The notes beneath the pieces were generated by a model, which worked only from the letters and a program-made list of their open reading frames with translations, was not told the origin of the DNA and did not search any database. Of a stretch of 64,000 nucleotides of DNA, positions 17,807 through 26,299 are shown in pieces; within the stretch, counting starts at the first letter, position 1, and the number at the start of each line of letters is the position of its first letter. The stretch spans positions 1 through 64,000 of the forward strand of contig NZ_QPJM01000012.1 of NCBI RefSeq assembly GCF_003337575.1, given 5' to 3'. The translations under genes and the position numbers were made by a program. The DNA is from Phyllobacterium bourgognense (lineage in GTDB: Bacteria > Pseudomonadota > Alphaproteobacteria > Rhizobiales > Rhizobiaceae).

Positions 17807-18448
17807 ATGACAGCAGTCGCCGTTCTTTTCAGCATCCTCGCCACGATTTTTATTGGCGCGATGAGCCCGGGCCCAAGCTTCGTGCTTGTCTCACGCGTTG
17901 CCATCGCATCGTCGCGAACGCATGGTCTCGCTTCGGCTTTGGGCATGGGGCTAGGCGGCGCCATATTTGCGGCGCTCGCCGTCCTCGGCCTCACGGCATT
18001 GTTGATGCAGTTCGAGTGGCTCTACCTTATTCTCAAGCTGCTTGGCGGAGCCTATCTGATCTACATCGGGATCCGCATCTGGCGCGGAGCGTCCGAACCA
18101 CTGACGACGTCAGGCGCTGGCGAAACCGCGAAGGCCATATCCGTTTCCCGCGCGTTTTTCCTCGGGCTGATCACGCAGCTTAGCAACCCCAAGACGTCGA
18201 TCGTCTATGCCAGCATCTTTGCCGCTCTCATGCCGCCTTCGCCGCCGCTATGGCTGCTTTTAGCGTTGCCGCCGACGCTGTTTTGCGTCGAAGCCGGCTG
18301 GTACGCCGTCGTTGCCTTCGCGTTTTCAGGTTCTCGCGCGCGGTCTGCCTATATCCGGCTGAAACAGTGGATCGATCGCGGCGCTGGTATGGTGATGGGA
18401 GCGCTGGGCATCAAACTTATGGTCGAGGCGCTGAAGGCCAAGCCGTAG
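17807..18448 (+). CDS. LysE/RhtB-family amino-acid exporter
   Basis: A 213-residue membrane protein with about six hydrophobic segments. GAMSPGPSFVLVSRVAIASSR contains the SPGP motif characteristic of LysE/RhtB exporters, shown here as MSPGPSFVLV, and GGAYLIYIGIRIWR is the usual third-helix segment. It exports an amino acid or related metabolite. AAAGGAG lies eight bases before the ATG at 17807, so this start is preferred to the ATG at 17789. It sits between the nucleoside-binding protein and its transporter with no obvious link to either. Confidence 0.87.
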   Translation: MTAVAVLFSILATIFIGAMSPGPSFVLVSRVAIASSRTHGLASALGMGLGGAIFAALAVLGLTALLMQFEWLYLILKLLGGAYLIYIGIRIWRGASEPLTTSGAGETAKAISVSRAFFLGLITQLSNPKTSIVYASIFAALMPPSPPLWLLLALPPTLFCVEAGWYAVVAFAFSGSRARSAYIRLKQWIDRGAGMVMGALGIKLMVEALKAKP

Positions 18449-18661
18449 TCAATAATGCGGCGGTTTGGTCACGGGAACATCGGGCGCCGTCTGCTCCTCC
18501 AGAACCAGAAATCGATCCGTCAGTGCGTCGAGCTTGCGGCGCATGGCTTCGATAACTTTCCATTGCTCCGCGATCTGGCCGGAAAGCTCCTCGACGGTTT
18601 TCTCATGCTCCGTCACAAGAATTTCGAGGCGGGTCAAGCGCTCCGGGTCGTCGGCTGTCAT
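18449..18661 (-). CDS. slyX: SlyX family protein
   Basis: A 70-residue acidic protein that is almost entirely a coiled coil: RLTRLEILVTEHEKTVEELS, then QIAEQWKVIEAMRRKLDALTDRF, ending PPHY. The Pro-Pro-His-Tyr end is the SlyX signature. The molecular function of the family is unknown. It lies tail to tail with the LysE gene (stops adjacent) and is divergent from the ABC ATPase gene. Confidence 0.9.
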   Translation of the reverse strand: MTADDPERLTRLEILVTEHEKTVEELSGQIAEQWKVIEAMRRKLDALTDRFLVLEEQTAPDVPVTKPPHY

Positions 18662-18782
18662 TGCTCGTCTCCATCTTTAATTAGCCTGTCTATTCTTGTG
18701 TTTCTTGACTGGAAAGAAAAAAATCCCGTGTTAGGGTCGAAACCTTGAAAAGACGAAAAGCTGAACAACAGCGGATGGGGAT

Positions 18783-20315
18783 ATGGCCGAACCGGCGATC
18801 GAACTAGTTGGAATCGACAAGCGCTTTGGCGCCGTCCATGCCAATCGCGATATTTATATGCGTGTCGAAAAGGGCACGATCCATGGCATTATCGGTGAGA
18901 ACGGCGCGGGAAAATCCACCTTGATGTCGATCCTTTACGGGTTTTATCAAGCTGATAGCGGCGAGATACGCATCAATGGACAAGCGACGAGGATCGCAGA
19001 TCCCAATGCTGCCATCGCGCTCGGCATCGGCATGGTGCATCAGCATTTCATGCTGGTTGAAAAGTTCACCGTGCTTGAAAATGTCATGCTCGGTGTCGAG
19101 GGCGCGCCATTGCTCAAGAACGGCATCTCCAAGGCTCGTGCCGAACTGAAGCGGCTCGAACGGGAATACCAACTCGATGTCGACCCCGATGCGCTGATCG
19201 AGGAGTTGCCAGTAGGGCTGCAGCAGCGCGTGGAAATCCTGAAAGCGCTCTATCGCGGCGCTGAAATCCTGGTGCTCGACGAGCCGACCGGCGTTTTGAC
19301 ACCGCCGGAGGCCGATCACCTTTTCCGTATTCTCGAGCAGTTGAAAAGTCAGGGCAAGACGATCGTGCTCATCACGCACAAGCTGCGCGAAATCATGGCC
19401 GTGACGGACAATGTTTCGGTCATGCGGCAGGGCGCGGTCGTTGCGACACGCAAAACCGAGGAAACCACAGTCGAAGAGCTTGCAGAATTGATGGTCGGTC
19501 GCCGCGTACTCCTGAGGGTGCAAAAGGGCGAGGCAAAGCCAGGCGATATCAAGCTCTCCGTCGAAAACCTGACAGTGCGCGACAGCCGCGGCGTGGTGAT
19601 GGTCGATGATGCCTCATTCACGGTGCGTGCAGGCGAAATTGTCGGTATTGCAGGTGTTGCCGGCAATGGCCAGTCACAACTTATAGAAACCATCGCCGGT
19701 ATCCGCGCTGCCGTTTCTGGCCGCGTGCTGCTCGACGGCCAGATCATCGACATAACCGGCGCTGCCGATCCAGGAGAATTGCGCGACCGGGGCCTCGCGC
19801 ATGTGCCGGAAGATCGCCACCATATGGGGCTGGTTCTCGCCTTCGAGGAATATGAAAACTCGATCCTCGGCTATCATGACGACCCGCTCTATCTGAATGG
19901 GCCGTTTCTTGATCTAGAGGCGATAAAGGCGGATGCGCGCAAGAAGATCGAGAAATACGATATTCGGCCGGGTGATCCGCGGTTGAAGACGGCCAATTTT
20001 TCCGGCGGCAATCAGCAGAAGATCGTGCTTGCGCGCGAAATGGAACGCGACCCGGGGGTTCTGATCATAGGCCAGCCGACCCGCGGCGTGGATGTCGGCG
20101 CGATCGAATTCATCCACAAGCGCATCATCGAGATGCGCGACGCCGGCAAGGCCGTGCTGCTCGTTTCGGTTGAGCTTGATGAGATTCGCTCGCTTTCTGA
20201 CCGTATCCTGGTGATGTTTGCCGGTCGCATCGTCGGCGAACGGGACTCCGACGCTGACGAGGGCGAACTTGGCTTGCTGATGGCCGGTGTCGAACATAAG
20301 GAGGCAGCGGAATGA
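18783..20315 (+). CDS. Nucleoside ABC transporter ATP-binding protein (double ATPase)
   Basis: A 510-residue protein with two ABC ATPase domains. The first has Walker A GENGAGKST (residues 38-46), a VGLQQRVEI signature region and Walker B ILVLDEPTG. The second has a degenerate Walker A (GVAGNGQSQ) but an intact FSGGNQQKIVLARE signature, the usual arrangement in the BMP/ribose-type class. It energises nucleoside import with the permeases at 20860 and 22002. Its stop overlaps the next start by 4 bases, as do most junctions in this operon. Confidence 0.92.
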   Translation: MAEPAIELVGIDKRFGAVHANRDIYMRVEKGTIHGIIGENGAGKSTLMSILYGFYQADSGEIRINGQATRIADPNAAIALGIGMVHQHFMLVEKFTVLENVMLGVEGAPLLKNGISKARAELKRLEREYQLDVDPDALIEELPVGLQQRVEILKALYRGAEILVLDEPTGVLTPPEADHLFRILEQLKSQGKTIVLITHKLREIMAVTDNVSVMRQGAVVATRKTEETTVEELAELMVGRRVLLRVQKGEAKPGDIKLSVENLTVRDSRGVVMVDDASFTVRAGEIVGIAGVAGNGQSQLIETIAGIRAAVSGRVLLDGQIIDITGAADPGELRDRGLAHVPEDRHHMGLVLAFEEYENSILGYHDDPLYLNGPFLDLEAIKADARKKIEKYDIRPGDPRLKTANFSGGNQQKIVLAREMERDPGVLIIGQPTRGVDVGAIEFIHKRIIEMRDAGKAVLLVSVELDEIRSLSDRILVMFAGRIVGERDSDADEGELGLLMAGVEHKEAAE

Positions 20316-20863
20316 CGACGCAGGCTCTTATTGTCGTCGATGTACAAAATGCCATTGATGATCCAAAATGGGGGAGGCGCGGCCAGCCGGACACCGAGGT
20401 CACGATTGCCAAACTGCTTGCCGCCTGGCGCGAGCGGCGACTGCCGGTCATTCACATCCGCCACGATTCCACCGATCCGGCATCGCCCTACAGGCCCGGC
20501 ACAGAGGGCAATGAATTCAAGCCGGAGGTCGCTCCACACGTCGGCGAACCCGTCGTCGACAAGCGGACCAACAATGCCTTTATCGGCACGGATCTGATGG
20601 ATGTTCTGGATGAACTGCAGGTTCACAGCCTTGTCGTCACGGGCGTTCTTCTGGAAAATTCGGTCGATGCGACTGTGCGCATGGCAGCCAATCTTGGATT
20701 TGAAGTGACTATCCCTGAAGATGCCGTTGCAAGCATCGATAGGAAAGATCGCCGCGGCAAGCTGTGGGCGGCTGAGGATGTACACGCACTGGCACTGTCC
20801 GTGCTGGACGGCGAGTATGCCCGCATCGCCACCTCCGACGAAATTATCGAGACCTTGCCATGA
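20312..20863 (+). CDS. Isochorismatase-like cysteine hydrolase family protein with Ser in place of the catalytic Cys
   Basis: A 183-residue isochorismatase-fold protein. VVDVQNA supplies the catalytic Asp10 and VVDKRTNNAF the Lys84. The nucleophile position, normally Cys in G-x-x-T-x-x-C-V, reads VLLENSVDAT, with Ser117 (codon TCG). The protein may therefore use a different chemistry, as isochorismatase proper does, or may bind ligand without hydrolysing it. It lies inside the nucleoside transporter operon with 4-base overlaps on both sides, so a role with nucleosides or bases (such as an amide of a base breakdown product) is plausible but unproven. Confidence 0.8.
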   Translation: MTTQALIVVDVQNAIDDPKWGRRGQPDTEVTIAKLLAAWRERRLPVIHIRHDSTDPASPYRPGTEGNEFKPEVAPHVGEPVVDKRTNNAFIGTDLMDVLDELQVHSLVVTGVLLENSVDATVRMAANLGFEVTIPEDAVASIDRKDRRGKLWAAEDVHALALSVLDGEYARIATSDEIIETLP

Positions 20864-22005
20864 GCCAACCTTTTGCCAAACTGCCTGCCTGGGCGGATTA
20901 TGGGCTTCTTCCGCTGATCAATCTGATTGTTGCGTTTTTGGTCGCTGGCCTCGTGGTGCTTCTGGTCGGTGAGAGCCCGATCGATGCGGCTGTGTTGATG
21001 GTCAAGGGAGCGTTCGGTTCAGGTGACGGTGTCGGCTACACGCTCTATTACGCGACGAACTTCATTTTCACCGGGCTCTGCGTTGCCGTTGCTTTCCATT
21101 GCGGACTGTTCAATATCGGCGGGGAGGGCCAAGCCTATATTGGTGGTCTTGGCGTTTCGCTGGTCGGGCTCTGGCTCGGCAATTTTCTGCCGTGGTGGCT
21201 GACTTTCCCTCTGGCGATCCTCGCCTCGGCGCTGGTCGGAGCACTGTGGGCGCTCATCCCCGCATGGCTTCAGGCCAAGCGCGGCTCACATGTCGTCATT
21301 ACGACGATCATGTTCAATTTCATCGCTGCAAGCATCATGGTTTACGTGCTGGTAGGGGTGCTGAAGCCGGCGGGCAGCCAGGCGCCGGAAACACGCGTCT
21401 TTGCCGAGGGCGGACAATTGCCGGGTCTTGGCTGGCTGCTCGAGCTCGTCGGGCTCTCCATGCGCTCGGCTCCCTTGAACGTCAGTTTCCTGCTGGCGCT
21501 GGTGGCGGCTTTTCTGGTCTGGGTGCTGATCTGGCGCACCAAGCTCGGCTATGAAATTCGTACTATGGGTTTTAGCCCGAAAGCGGCGCGCTATGCTGGT
21601 ATCAGTGAGCTGCGGATAATCATCATCACGATGATGATTTCGGGGGCGCTGGCGGGGATGATGGCGCTGAATCCGATCATGGGGGCGCAACATCGTATGC
21701 AGCTGGATTTCGTCGCTGGTGCAGGCTTCGTCGGTATTGCCGTCGCATTGATGGGCAGGTCGCATCCGGCCGGAATCGTCCTCGCGGCGATCCTCTTCGG
21801 CATGCTCTATCAGGGCGGCGCGGAAATCGCTTTCGATATGCCCAATATATCGCGCGATATGATCGTCATTATCCAGGGCTTGGTCATCCTCTTTGCAGGC
21901 GCCCTCGAACACATGTTCCGGCCCTCGCTGCAACGAATATTCTATCGTCTTGGACGTGCAAAAAATCGAACTGCCGCAGCCGTCATTGCCGGAGGAAACC
22001 AGTGA
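20860..22005 (+). CDS. Nucleoside ABC transporter permease (first)
   Basis: A 381-residue BPD_transp_2-family permease with about ten membrane helices. GLFNIGGEGQAYIGGLG is the family hallmark (here FNIGGEGQAY), with RTMGFSPKAARYAGIS as the coupling segment facing the ATPase. It pairs with the second permease to form the inner-membrane channel for nucleosides delivered by the BMP binding protein. It overlaps both neighbours by 4 bases. Confidence 0.9.
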   Translation: MSQPFAKLPAWADYGLLPLINLIVAFLVAGLVVLLVGESPIDAAVLMVKGAFGSGDGVGYTLYYATNFIFTGLCVAVAFHCGLFNIGGEGQAYIGGLGVSLVGLWLGNFLPWWLTFPLAILASALVGALWALIPAWLQAKRGSHVVITTIMFNFIAASIMVYVLVGVLKPAGSQAPETRVFAEGGQLPGLGWLLELVGLSMRSAPLNVSFLLALVAAFLVWVLIWRTKLGYEIRTMGFSPKAARYAGISELRIIIITMMISGALAGMMALNPIMGAQHRMQLDFVAGAGFVGIAVALMGRSHPAGIVLAAILFGMLYQGGAEIAFDMPNISRDMIVIIQGLVILFAGALEHMFRPSLQRIFYRLGRAKNRTAAAVIAGGNQ

Positions 22006-22976
22006 TGGATTCTTTCACAACAGTCCTGCAGCTTTTCGATTCGACCATCAGGCTTTCGGCACCTCTCCTGCTTGCCTGTCTTGCCGGGCTCTATTCCGAA
22101 CGCGCCGGCATTTTCGATATTGGCCTTGAGGGCAAGATGTTGGCCGGTGCCTTTGCCGCAGGCGCAGTCGCGACCTGGTTTGGTTCTGCTTATCTCGCTT
22201 TGCTCGCGGCAGTTCTGGTATCGGTCGCGCTCGGCCTCGTGCATGGTTTCGCGTCCATCACCCACCGCGGCAATCAGATTGTCTCTGGCGTTGCGATCAA
22301 TTTCATCGCCGCCGGCACGACCGTCATCCTCGGTCAGGCCTGGTTCAGCCAAGGCGGGCGTACGCCTTCCTTGCCCAATGCTGCGCGTTTCAATCCGATC
22401 AATCTTCCGGGTACAGAGGCCATGCGCGGTTTACCCATCGTCGGTCCGCTCTACTACGAACTGATCTCTGGTCATTCGGTCTTGGTCTATCTCGCGTTCT
22501 TGCTTGTGCCTTTTACGTGGTGGGTGCTCTATCGCACGCGCTTTGGCCTGCGCCTCCGCGCGGTTGGCGAAAATCCGGCGGCTGTGGATACGGCCGGCAT
22601 TTCGGTGCCATGGCTGCGCTACCGCGCGGTGATCTGCTGCGGCGTGCTTTGCGGTATCGCGGGCGCCTATCTGGCGACGGCGCAAGGGGCCGGTTTCGTC
22701 AAGGACATGACTGCCGGTAAGGGTTATATCGCGCTTGCGGCATTGATCTTTGCCAAATGGCGTCCGGTTCAGGCCATGTTCGCATGCCTGCTGTTTGGTT
22801 TTCTCGACGCCGTGGGAATCCGCATGCAGGGGCATCCGCTGCCACTTATCGGCGAGGTGCCGGTGCAATTCATGCAGGCTCTGCCCTATATATTGACCGT
22901 TGTGCTTCTGGCCGGTTTCATCGGCAAGGCGATCCCGCCAAAGGCCGGCGGTGTCGCTTATGTGAAAGAGAGATAA
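22002..22976 (+). CDS. Nucleoside ABC transporter permease (second)
   Basis: A 324-residue permease of the same family. FDIGLEGKMLAGAFAA matches the hallmark loop (FDIGLEGKML), and RAVGENPAAVDTAGIS is the ATPase-coupling segment. About nine hydrophobic helices are visible. It forms the transmembrane heterodimer with the preceding permease. Its TAA shares a base with the start of the cytidine deaminase gene, tying uptake to catabolism in one transcript. Confidence 0.9.
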   Translation: MMDSFTTVLQLFDSTIRLSAPLLLACLAGLYSERAGIFDIGLEGKMLAGAFAAGAVATWFGSAYLALLAAVLVSVALGLVHGFASITHRGNQIVSGVAINFIAAGTTVILGQAWFSQGGRTPSLPNAARFNPINLPGTEAMRGLPIVGPLYYELISGHSVLVYLAFLLVPFTWWVLYRTRFGLRLRAVGENPAAVDTAGISVPWLRYRAVICCGVLCGIAGAYLATAQGAGFVKDMTAGKGYIALAALIFAKWRPVQAMFACLLFGFLDAVGIRMQGHPLPLIGEVPVQFMQALPYILTVVLLAGFIGKAIPPKAGGVAYVKER

Positions 22977-23377
22977 TGAAAGACCTGTTCGATGCGGCGT
23001 TCGCCGCCATGCAGAAGACGCATTCGCCCTATTCGCAATTTCCGGTTGGAGCGGCCATTCGTACCAGTGACGGACGCATTTATTCCGGCTGCAATATCGA
23101 GGTCATCTCCTATCCTGAAGGCTGGTGTGCCGAAACGACGGCGCTAGGGCATTTCGTCATGGGTGGCGGCGGTACGATCACGGATATCGCGGTCGTCGCA
23201 GAAAAGAAGGCGAAATGCACGCCTTGCGGAGGTTGCCGTCAGCGTTTGGCGGAGTTCGCCGGGCCAGATGCCCGACTGCACCTTTGCGATAACAATGGCA
23301 TCGTTGAAACGCTGACCATGAAGGATATTTTCCCTTACGGCTTCGAGGCGGACGTTTTGGGCAAGGGTGCCGCATGA
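22976..23377 (+). CDS. cdd: Cytidine deaminase
   Basis: A 133-residue zinc enzyme that deaminates cytidine and deoxycytidine to uridine and deoxyuridine. PYSQFPVGAA is the substrate-binding segment. CNIEVISYPEGWCAETTA carries the C-A-E zinc/proton-shuttle motif (WCAETTA), and CTPCGGCRQ supplies the other two zinc cysteines. The start ATG overlaps the permease stop (TAATG). Length matches the small tetrameric form. Confidence 0.94.
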   Translation: MKDLFDAAFAAMQKTHSPYSQFPVGAAIRTSDGRIYSGCNIEVISYPEGWCAETTALGHFVMGGGGTITDIAVVAEKKAKCTPCGGCRQRLAEFAGPDARLHLCDNNGIVETLTMKDIFPYGFEADVLGKGAA

Positions 23378-24174
23378 TCGCGCCCGCGACCAGTGCGCTT
23401 ATTCAGAAGCTTAACGGTCTGGCACCGCGTGTTGCGCTTGTCCTCGGCTCCGGTCTCGGTTCGCTTGTCGATGCAGTGGAAGATGCGGTTCGCATTCCCT
23501 ATGCCGACCTGCAAGGCTTCCCGCATAGTGGCGTTTCCGGCCATGCGGGGGAGATCGTCGCCGGTTACCTCTCGGGTAAGCCCATTCTGATGCTGGCTGG
23601 TCGTGCTCATTATTACGAGCAGGGAAATGCCTCGGTCATGCGGCCGGTTATCGCGGCGCTGGCCGATCTCGGCGTCGAGATGCTGATCCTCACCAATGCG
23701 GCCGGCTCGGTGCGCCACGATCTTGCACCGGGTAGCCTGATGCTGATCGACGATCATATCAATTTCTCGGGCCTCAACCCTCTCATCGGAGAACCGTCCG
23801 ACCAGCGCTTCGTCGGAATGACGACAGCCTACGACAGACAACTGAAAGACGCGTTTCTCCTTGCTGCCGGCGAGGTCAACGAAAAGCTGGAGCAGGGCGT
23901 TTACATGTGGTTTTCAGGTCCGTCCTTCGAAACGCCGGCAGAAATTCGCATGGCACGCACTATGGGCGCGGACGCGGTCGGCATGTCCACTGTTCCCGAA
24001 GTCATCCTGGCGCGATTCTTCGGACTGCGTGTTGCCGCTTGCTCAGTAGTCACGAATTATGGGGCAGGCATGACCGGCGCGGAACTTTCGCATGAGGAAA
24101 CCAAGGATGTTGCGCCGAAGGGCGGCGCCCGTCTTCAAAAGATCATCCGCGTACTGATCCGGGAGATAGGCTGA
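23374..24174 (+). CDS. punA: Purine nucleoside phosphorylase
   Basis: A 266-residue enzyme of the trimeric PNP family, which splits inosine and guanosine with phosphate. LVLGSGLGSLVDAV binds phosphate, GRAHYYEQG is the conserved His-containing loop, LTNAAGSVRHDL and the SGPSFETPAEIRM segment bind base and ribose. VGMSTVPEVI is also typical. It overlaps cdd by 4 bases in the salvage operon. Confidence 0.93.
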   Translation: MIAPATSALIQKLNGLAPRVALVLGSGLGSLVDAVEDAVRIPYADLQGFPHSGVSGHAGEIVAGYLSGKPILMLAGRAHYYEQGNASVMRPVIAALADLGVEMLILTNAAGSVRHDLAPGSLMLIDDHINFSGLNPLIGEPSDQRFVGMTTAYDRQLKDAFLLAAGEVNEKLEQGVYMWFSGPSFETPAEIRMARTMGADAVGMSTVPEVILARFFGLRVAACSVVTNYGAGMTGAELSHEETKDVAPKGGARLQKIIRVLIREIG

Positions 24175-24177
24175 GCA

Positions 24178-25494
24178 ATGTTGTTGCCGCAAGAAATTAT
24201 CCGGCGAAAGCGCGACGGTCATACCCTCGACGCTGCCGATATCACGGCTTTCATCAATGCGATGAGTTCAGGGTCGATCACCGAGGGACAGGTTGCAGCC
24301 TTCGCCATGGCCATATTTTTCAATGGCATGAAGCGCGATGAAGCCGTGGCACTCACCTTGGCCATGCGCGATTCCGGCGATATTCTTGACTGGTCGGACT
24401 TGCCCGGACCCGCCGTCGACAAGCATTCGACTGGCGGCGTGGGGGACAATGTTTCGCTGATACTCGCACCCATCGTAGCCGCCTGCGGTGCTTACGTGCC
24501 GATGATCTCGGGACGTGGGCTGGGTCATACCGGCGGTACGCTCGACAAGATGGACTCGATCCCTGGCTATCGCAGCCAGCCCGACAATGCTTTGTTTCGC
24601 AAGGTCGTTCACGAGGTGGGCTGCGCAATTATCGGCCAGACCGCCAATCTCGCACCCGCCGACAAGCGGTTCTATTCGATCCGCGATGTGACGGCGACCG
24701 TCGAATCGATCCCGCTTATCACCGCTTCAATCCTGTCCAAGAAACTTTCCGCTGGCCTCAATGCGCTGGTTCTGGATGTGAAATCGGGCAATGGCGCCTT
24801 CATGACCAGAAACCGTGACGCCATGTCGTTGGCTGAAAGTATTGTGGCGGTCGCGGCTGGAGCTGGGCTGACAACGACGGCCGTTCTCACGGATATGAAC
24901 GAACCTCTGGCACTTGCCGCCGGCAATGCGGTTGAGGTCAGAAATGCCGTCGATTTCCTTACCGGAGACCGGCGTGATACGCGGCTCGAAGCGGTGACTT
25001 TGGCGCTTGCCGCAGAGATGCTGGTTTCGGCCAAGCTTGCCCCAAATCATAAAGCCGCAACCGACAAGGCAAGCGAAGCTTTAAGCAGTGGCAAGGCAGC
25101 GGAGATTTTCGGCCGGATGGTCGCAGGCCTCGGCGGGCCAACGGATTTCATCTCCCGGACGCGCCACCACCTGGCCGTTGCGCCCATCACGCACGAAGTC
25201 AAAGCCGCGCAAGCAGGTTATGTCGCGGCCGTTGATACGCGCGCTGTCGGGGTAGCTGTCGTTACACTCGGCGGTGGGCGCATTCGTCCGCAAGATCCCA
25301 TCGATCATGCGGTCGGCATCACGGCGCTACAGCCAATCGGGGCAAGAATGGAAGAGGGAGAACCGATTGCCTTGGTCCATGCGCGAACCGACGCGGACGC
25401 TGCAGCAGCGGTAAGGGTAATCCAGGCCGCCTATGGATTTTCCGAGCGCAAGCCCCGCACCGTCAACCCTGTGCTTCGCCGGGTAGGTGCCTGA
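24178..25494 (+). CDS. deoA: Thymidine phosphorylase
   Basis: A 438-residue pyrimidine nucleoside phosphorylase. VDKHSTGGVGDNVSL is the phosphate-binding glycine loop, SGRGLGHTGGTLDK the family signature, and the C-terminal region carries the alpha/beta domain seen in DeoA. It releases thymine from thymidine and uracil from deoxyuridine, matching the deaminase upstream. It starts 3 bases after punA and is the last rightward gene of the cluster; upp converges on it with adjacent stops. Confidence 0.93.
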   Translation: MLLPQEIIRRKRDGHTLDAADITAFINAMSSGSITEGQVAAFAMAIFFNGMKRDEAVALTLAMRDSGDILDWSDLPGPAVDKHSTGGVGDNVSLILAPIVAACGAYVPMISGRGLGHTGGTLDKMDSIPGYRSQPDNALFRKVVHEVGCAIIGQTANLAPADKRFYSIRDVTATVESIPLITASILSKKLSAGLNALVLDVKSGNGAFMTRNRDAMSLAESIVAVAAGAGLTTTAVLTDMNEPLALAAGNAVEVRNAVDFLTGDRRDTRLEAVTLALAAEMLVSAKLAPNHKAATDKASEALSSGKAAEIFGRMVAGLGGPTDFISRTRHHLAVAPITHEVKAAQAGYVAAVDTRAVGVAVVTLGGGRIRPQDPIDHAVGITALQPIGARMEEGEPIALVHARTDADAAAAVRVIQAAYGFSERKPRTVNPVLRRVGA

Positions 25495-26121
25495 TTATTT
25501 CGTCCCGTACATGCGATCGCCGGCATCACCGAGGCCGGGAACGATATAGCCCTTCTCATTCAGATGGCTGTCGATCGCCGCTGTGAAAACCTGCACATCC
25601 GGATGCGCATTGGTAAAGCGCTCGATGCCTTCCGGCGCGGCAAGTAGGCACAGGAAACGTATATTGCTTGCCCCGCGGTCTTTCAGCTTCTGGATAGCGG
25701 CGATAGCTGAGTTGGCTGTTGCAAGCATCGGGTCGACCACGATGATTAGCCGGTTGACGATATCTTCGGGTGCCTTGAAATAATATTCGACCGGCAGCAG
25801 CGTTTCATGATCGCGGTAAAGCCCGATATGTGCGACCCGTGCAGCCGGAACGAGGTCGAGCATACCTTCGAGCAGGCCATTGCCCGCGCGCAGGATCGAG
25901 GCGAAGACCAGTTTCTTGCCCTCGATTACCGGAGAATCCATTTCCGTCAGAGGAGTCTGGATGCGGATATTGGTCAATTGCAGGTCACGCGTCACCTCAT
26001 AGCAAAGGAGCAGCGATATTTCCTTGAGCAGTCGCCGGAAGCCCGCGGTGGAGGTATCCTTGTCGCGCATGATGGTAAGCTTGTGCTGGACAAGCGGGTG
26101 GGAAACAATCGTCACGCCCAT
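25495..26121 (-). CDS. upp: Uracil phosphoribosyltransferase
   Basis: A 208-residue enzyme that joins uracil and PRPP to make UMP. The PRPP loop reads [12 protein letters not shown], and the C-terminal [15 protein letters not shown] is the uracil-binding end of the family. It completes the salvage route by capturing uracil released by the phosphorylase and deaminase upstream. It is on the opposite strand from deoA, with the stops touching. A palindromic intergenic element lies between its start and the end of add. Confidence 0.95.
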   Translation of the reverse strand: MGVTIVSHPLVQHKLTIMRDKDTSTAGFRRLLKEISLLLCYEVTRDLQLTNIRIQTPLTEMDSPVIEGKKLVFASILRAGNGLLEGMLDLVPAARVAHIGLYRDHETLLPVEYYFKAPEDIVNRLIIVVDPMLATANSAIAAIQKLKDRGASNIRFLCLLAAPEGIERFTNAHPDVQVFTAAIDSHLNEKGYIVPGLGDAGDRMYGTK

Positions 26122-26160
26122 AGGAAACCCCTTTTACTAGAAATTCCGCAGACTCTAGAG

Positions 26161-26296
26161 CCTGTTTTGAAAGTCGCTGCGGCGAGCCAGATGGAGTGGT
26201 CTTCGACAACCGGAGCGCAGCGTACATTAAGTACGTGAGCACCGGAAGCGCAGAAAACCACGTCAGATGACCGCGGCAGTAGAGTTTCAAGACGGG
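26161..26296. repeat. Long imperfect palindromic intergenic element (RIME-like)
   Basis: About 136 bases fold into one long imperfect palindrome centred near 26228 on GTACATTAAGTAC. The outer arms are CCTGTTTTGAAAGT (26161-26174) and the TTCAAGACGGG region (26286-26295); inner arms include GGAGCGCAG and GTGAGCACCGG. It resembles rhizobial intergenic palindromes that occur many times per genome. It lies between two co-directional salvage genes and could act as a mRNA hairpin or processing site. Confidence 0.75.
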
Positions 26297-26299
26297 TTC

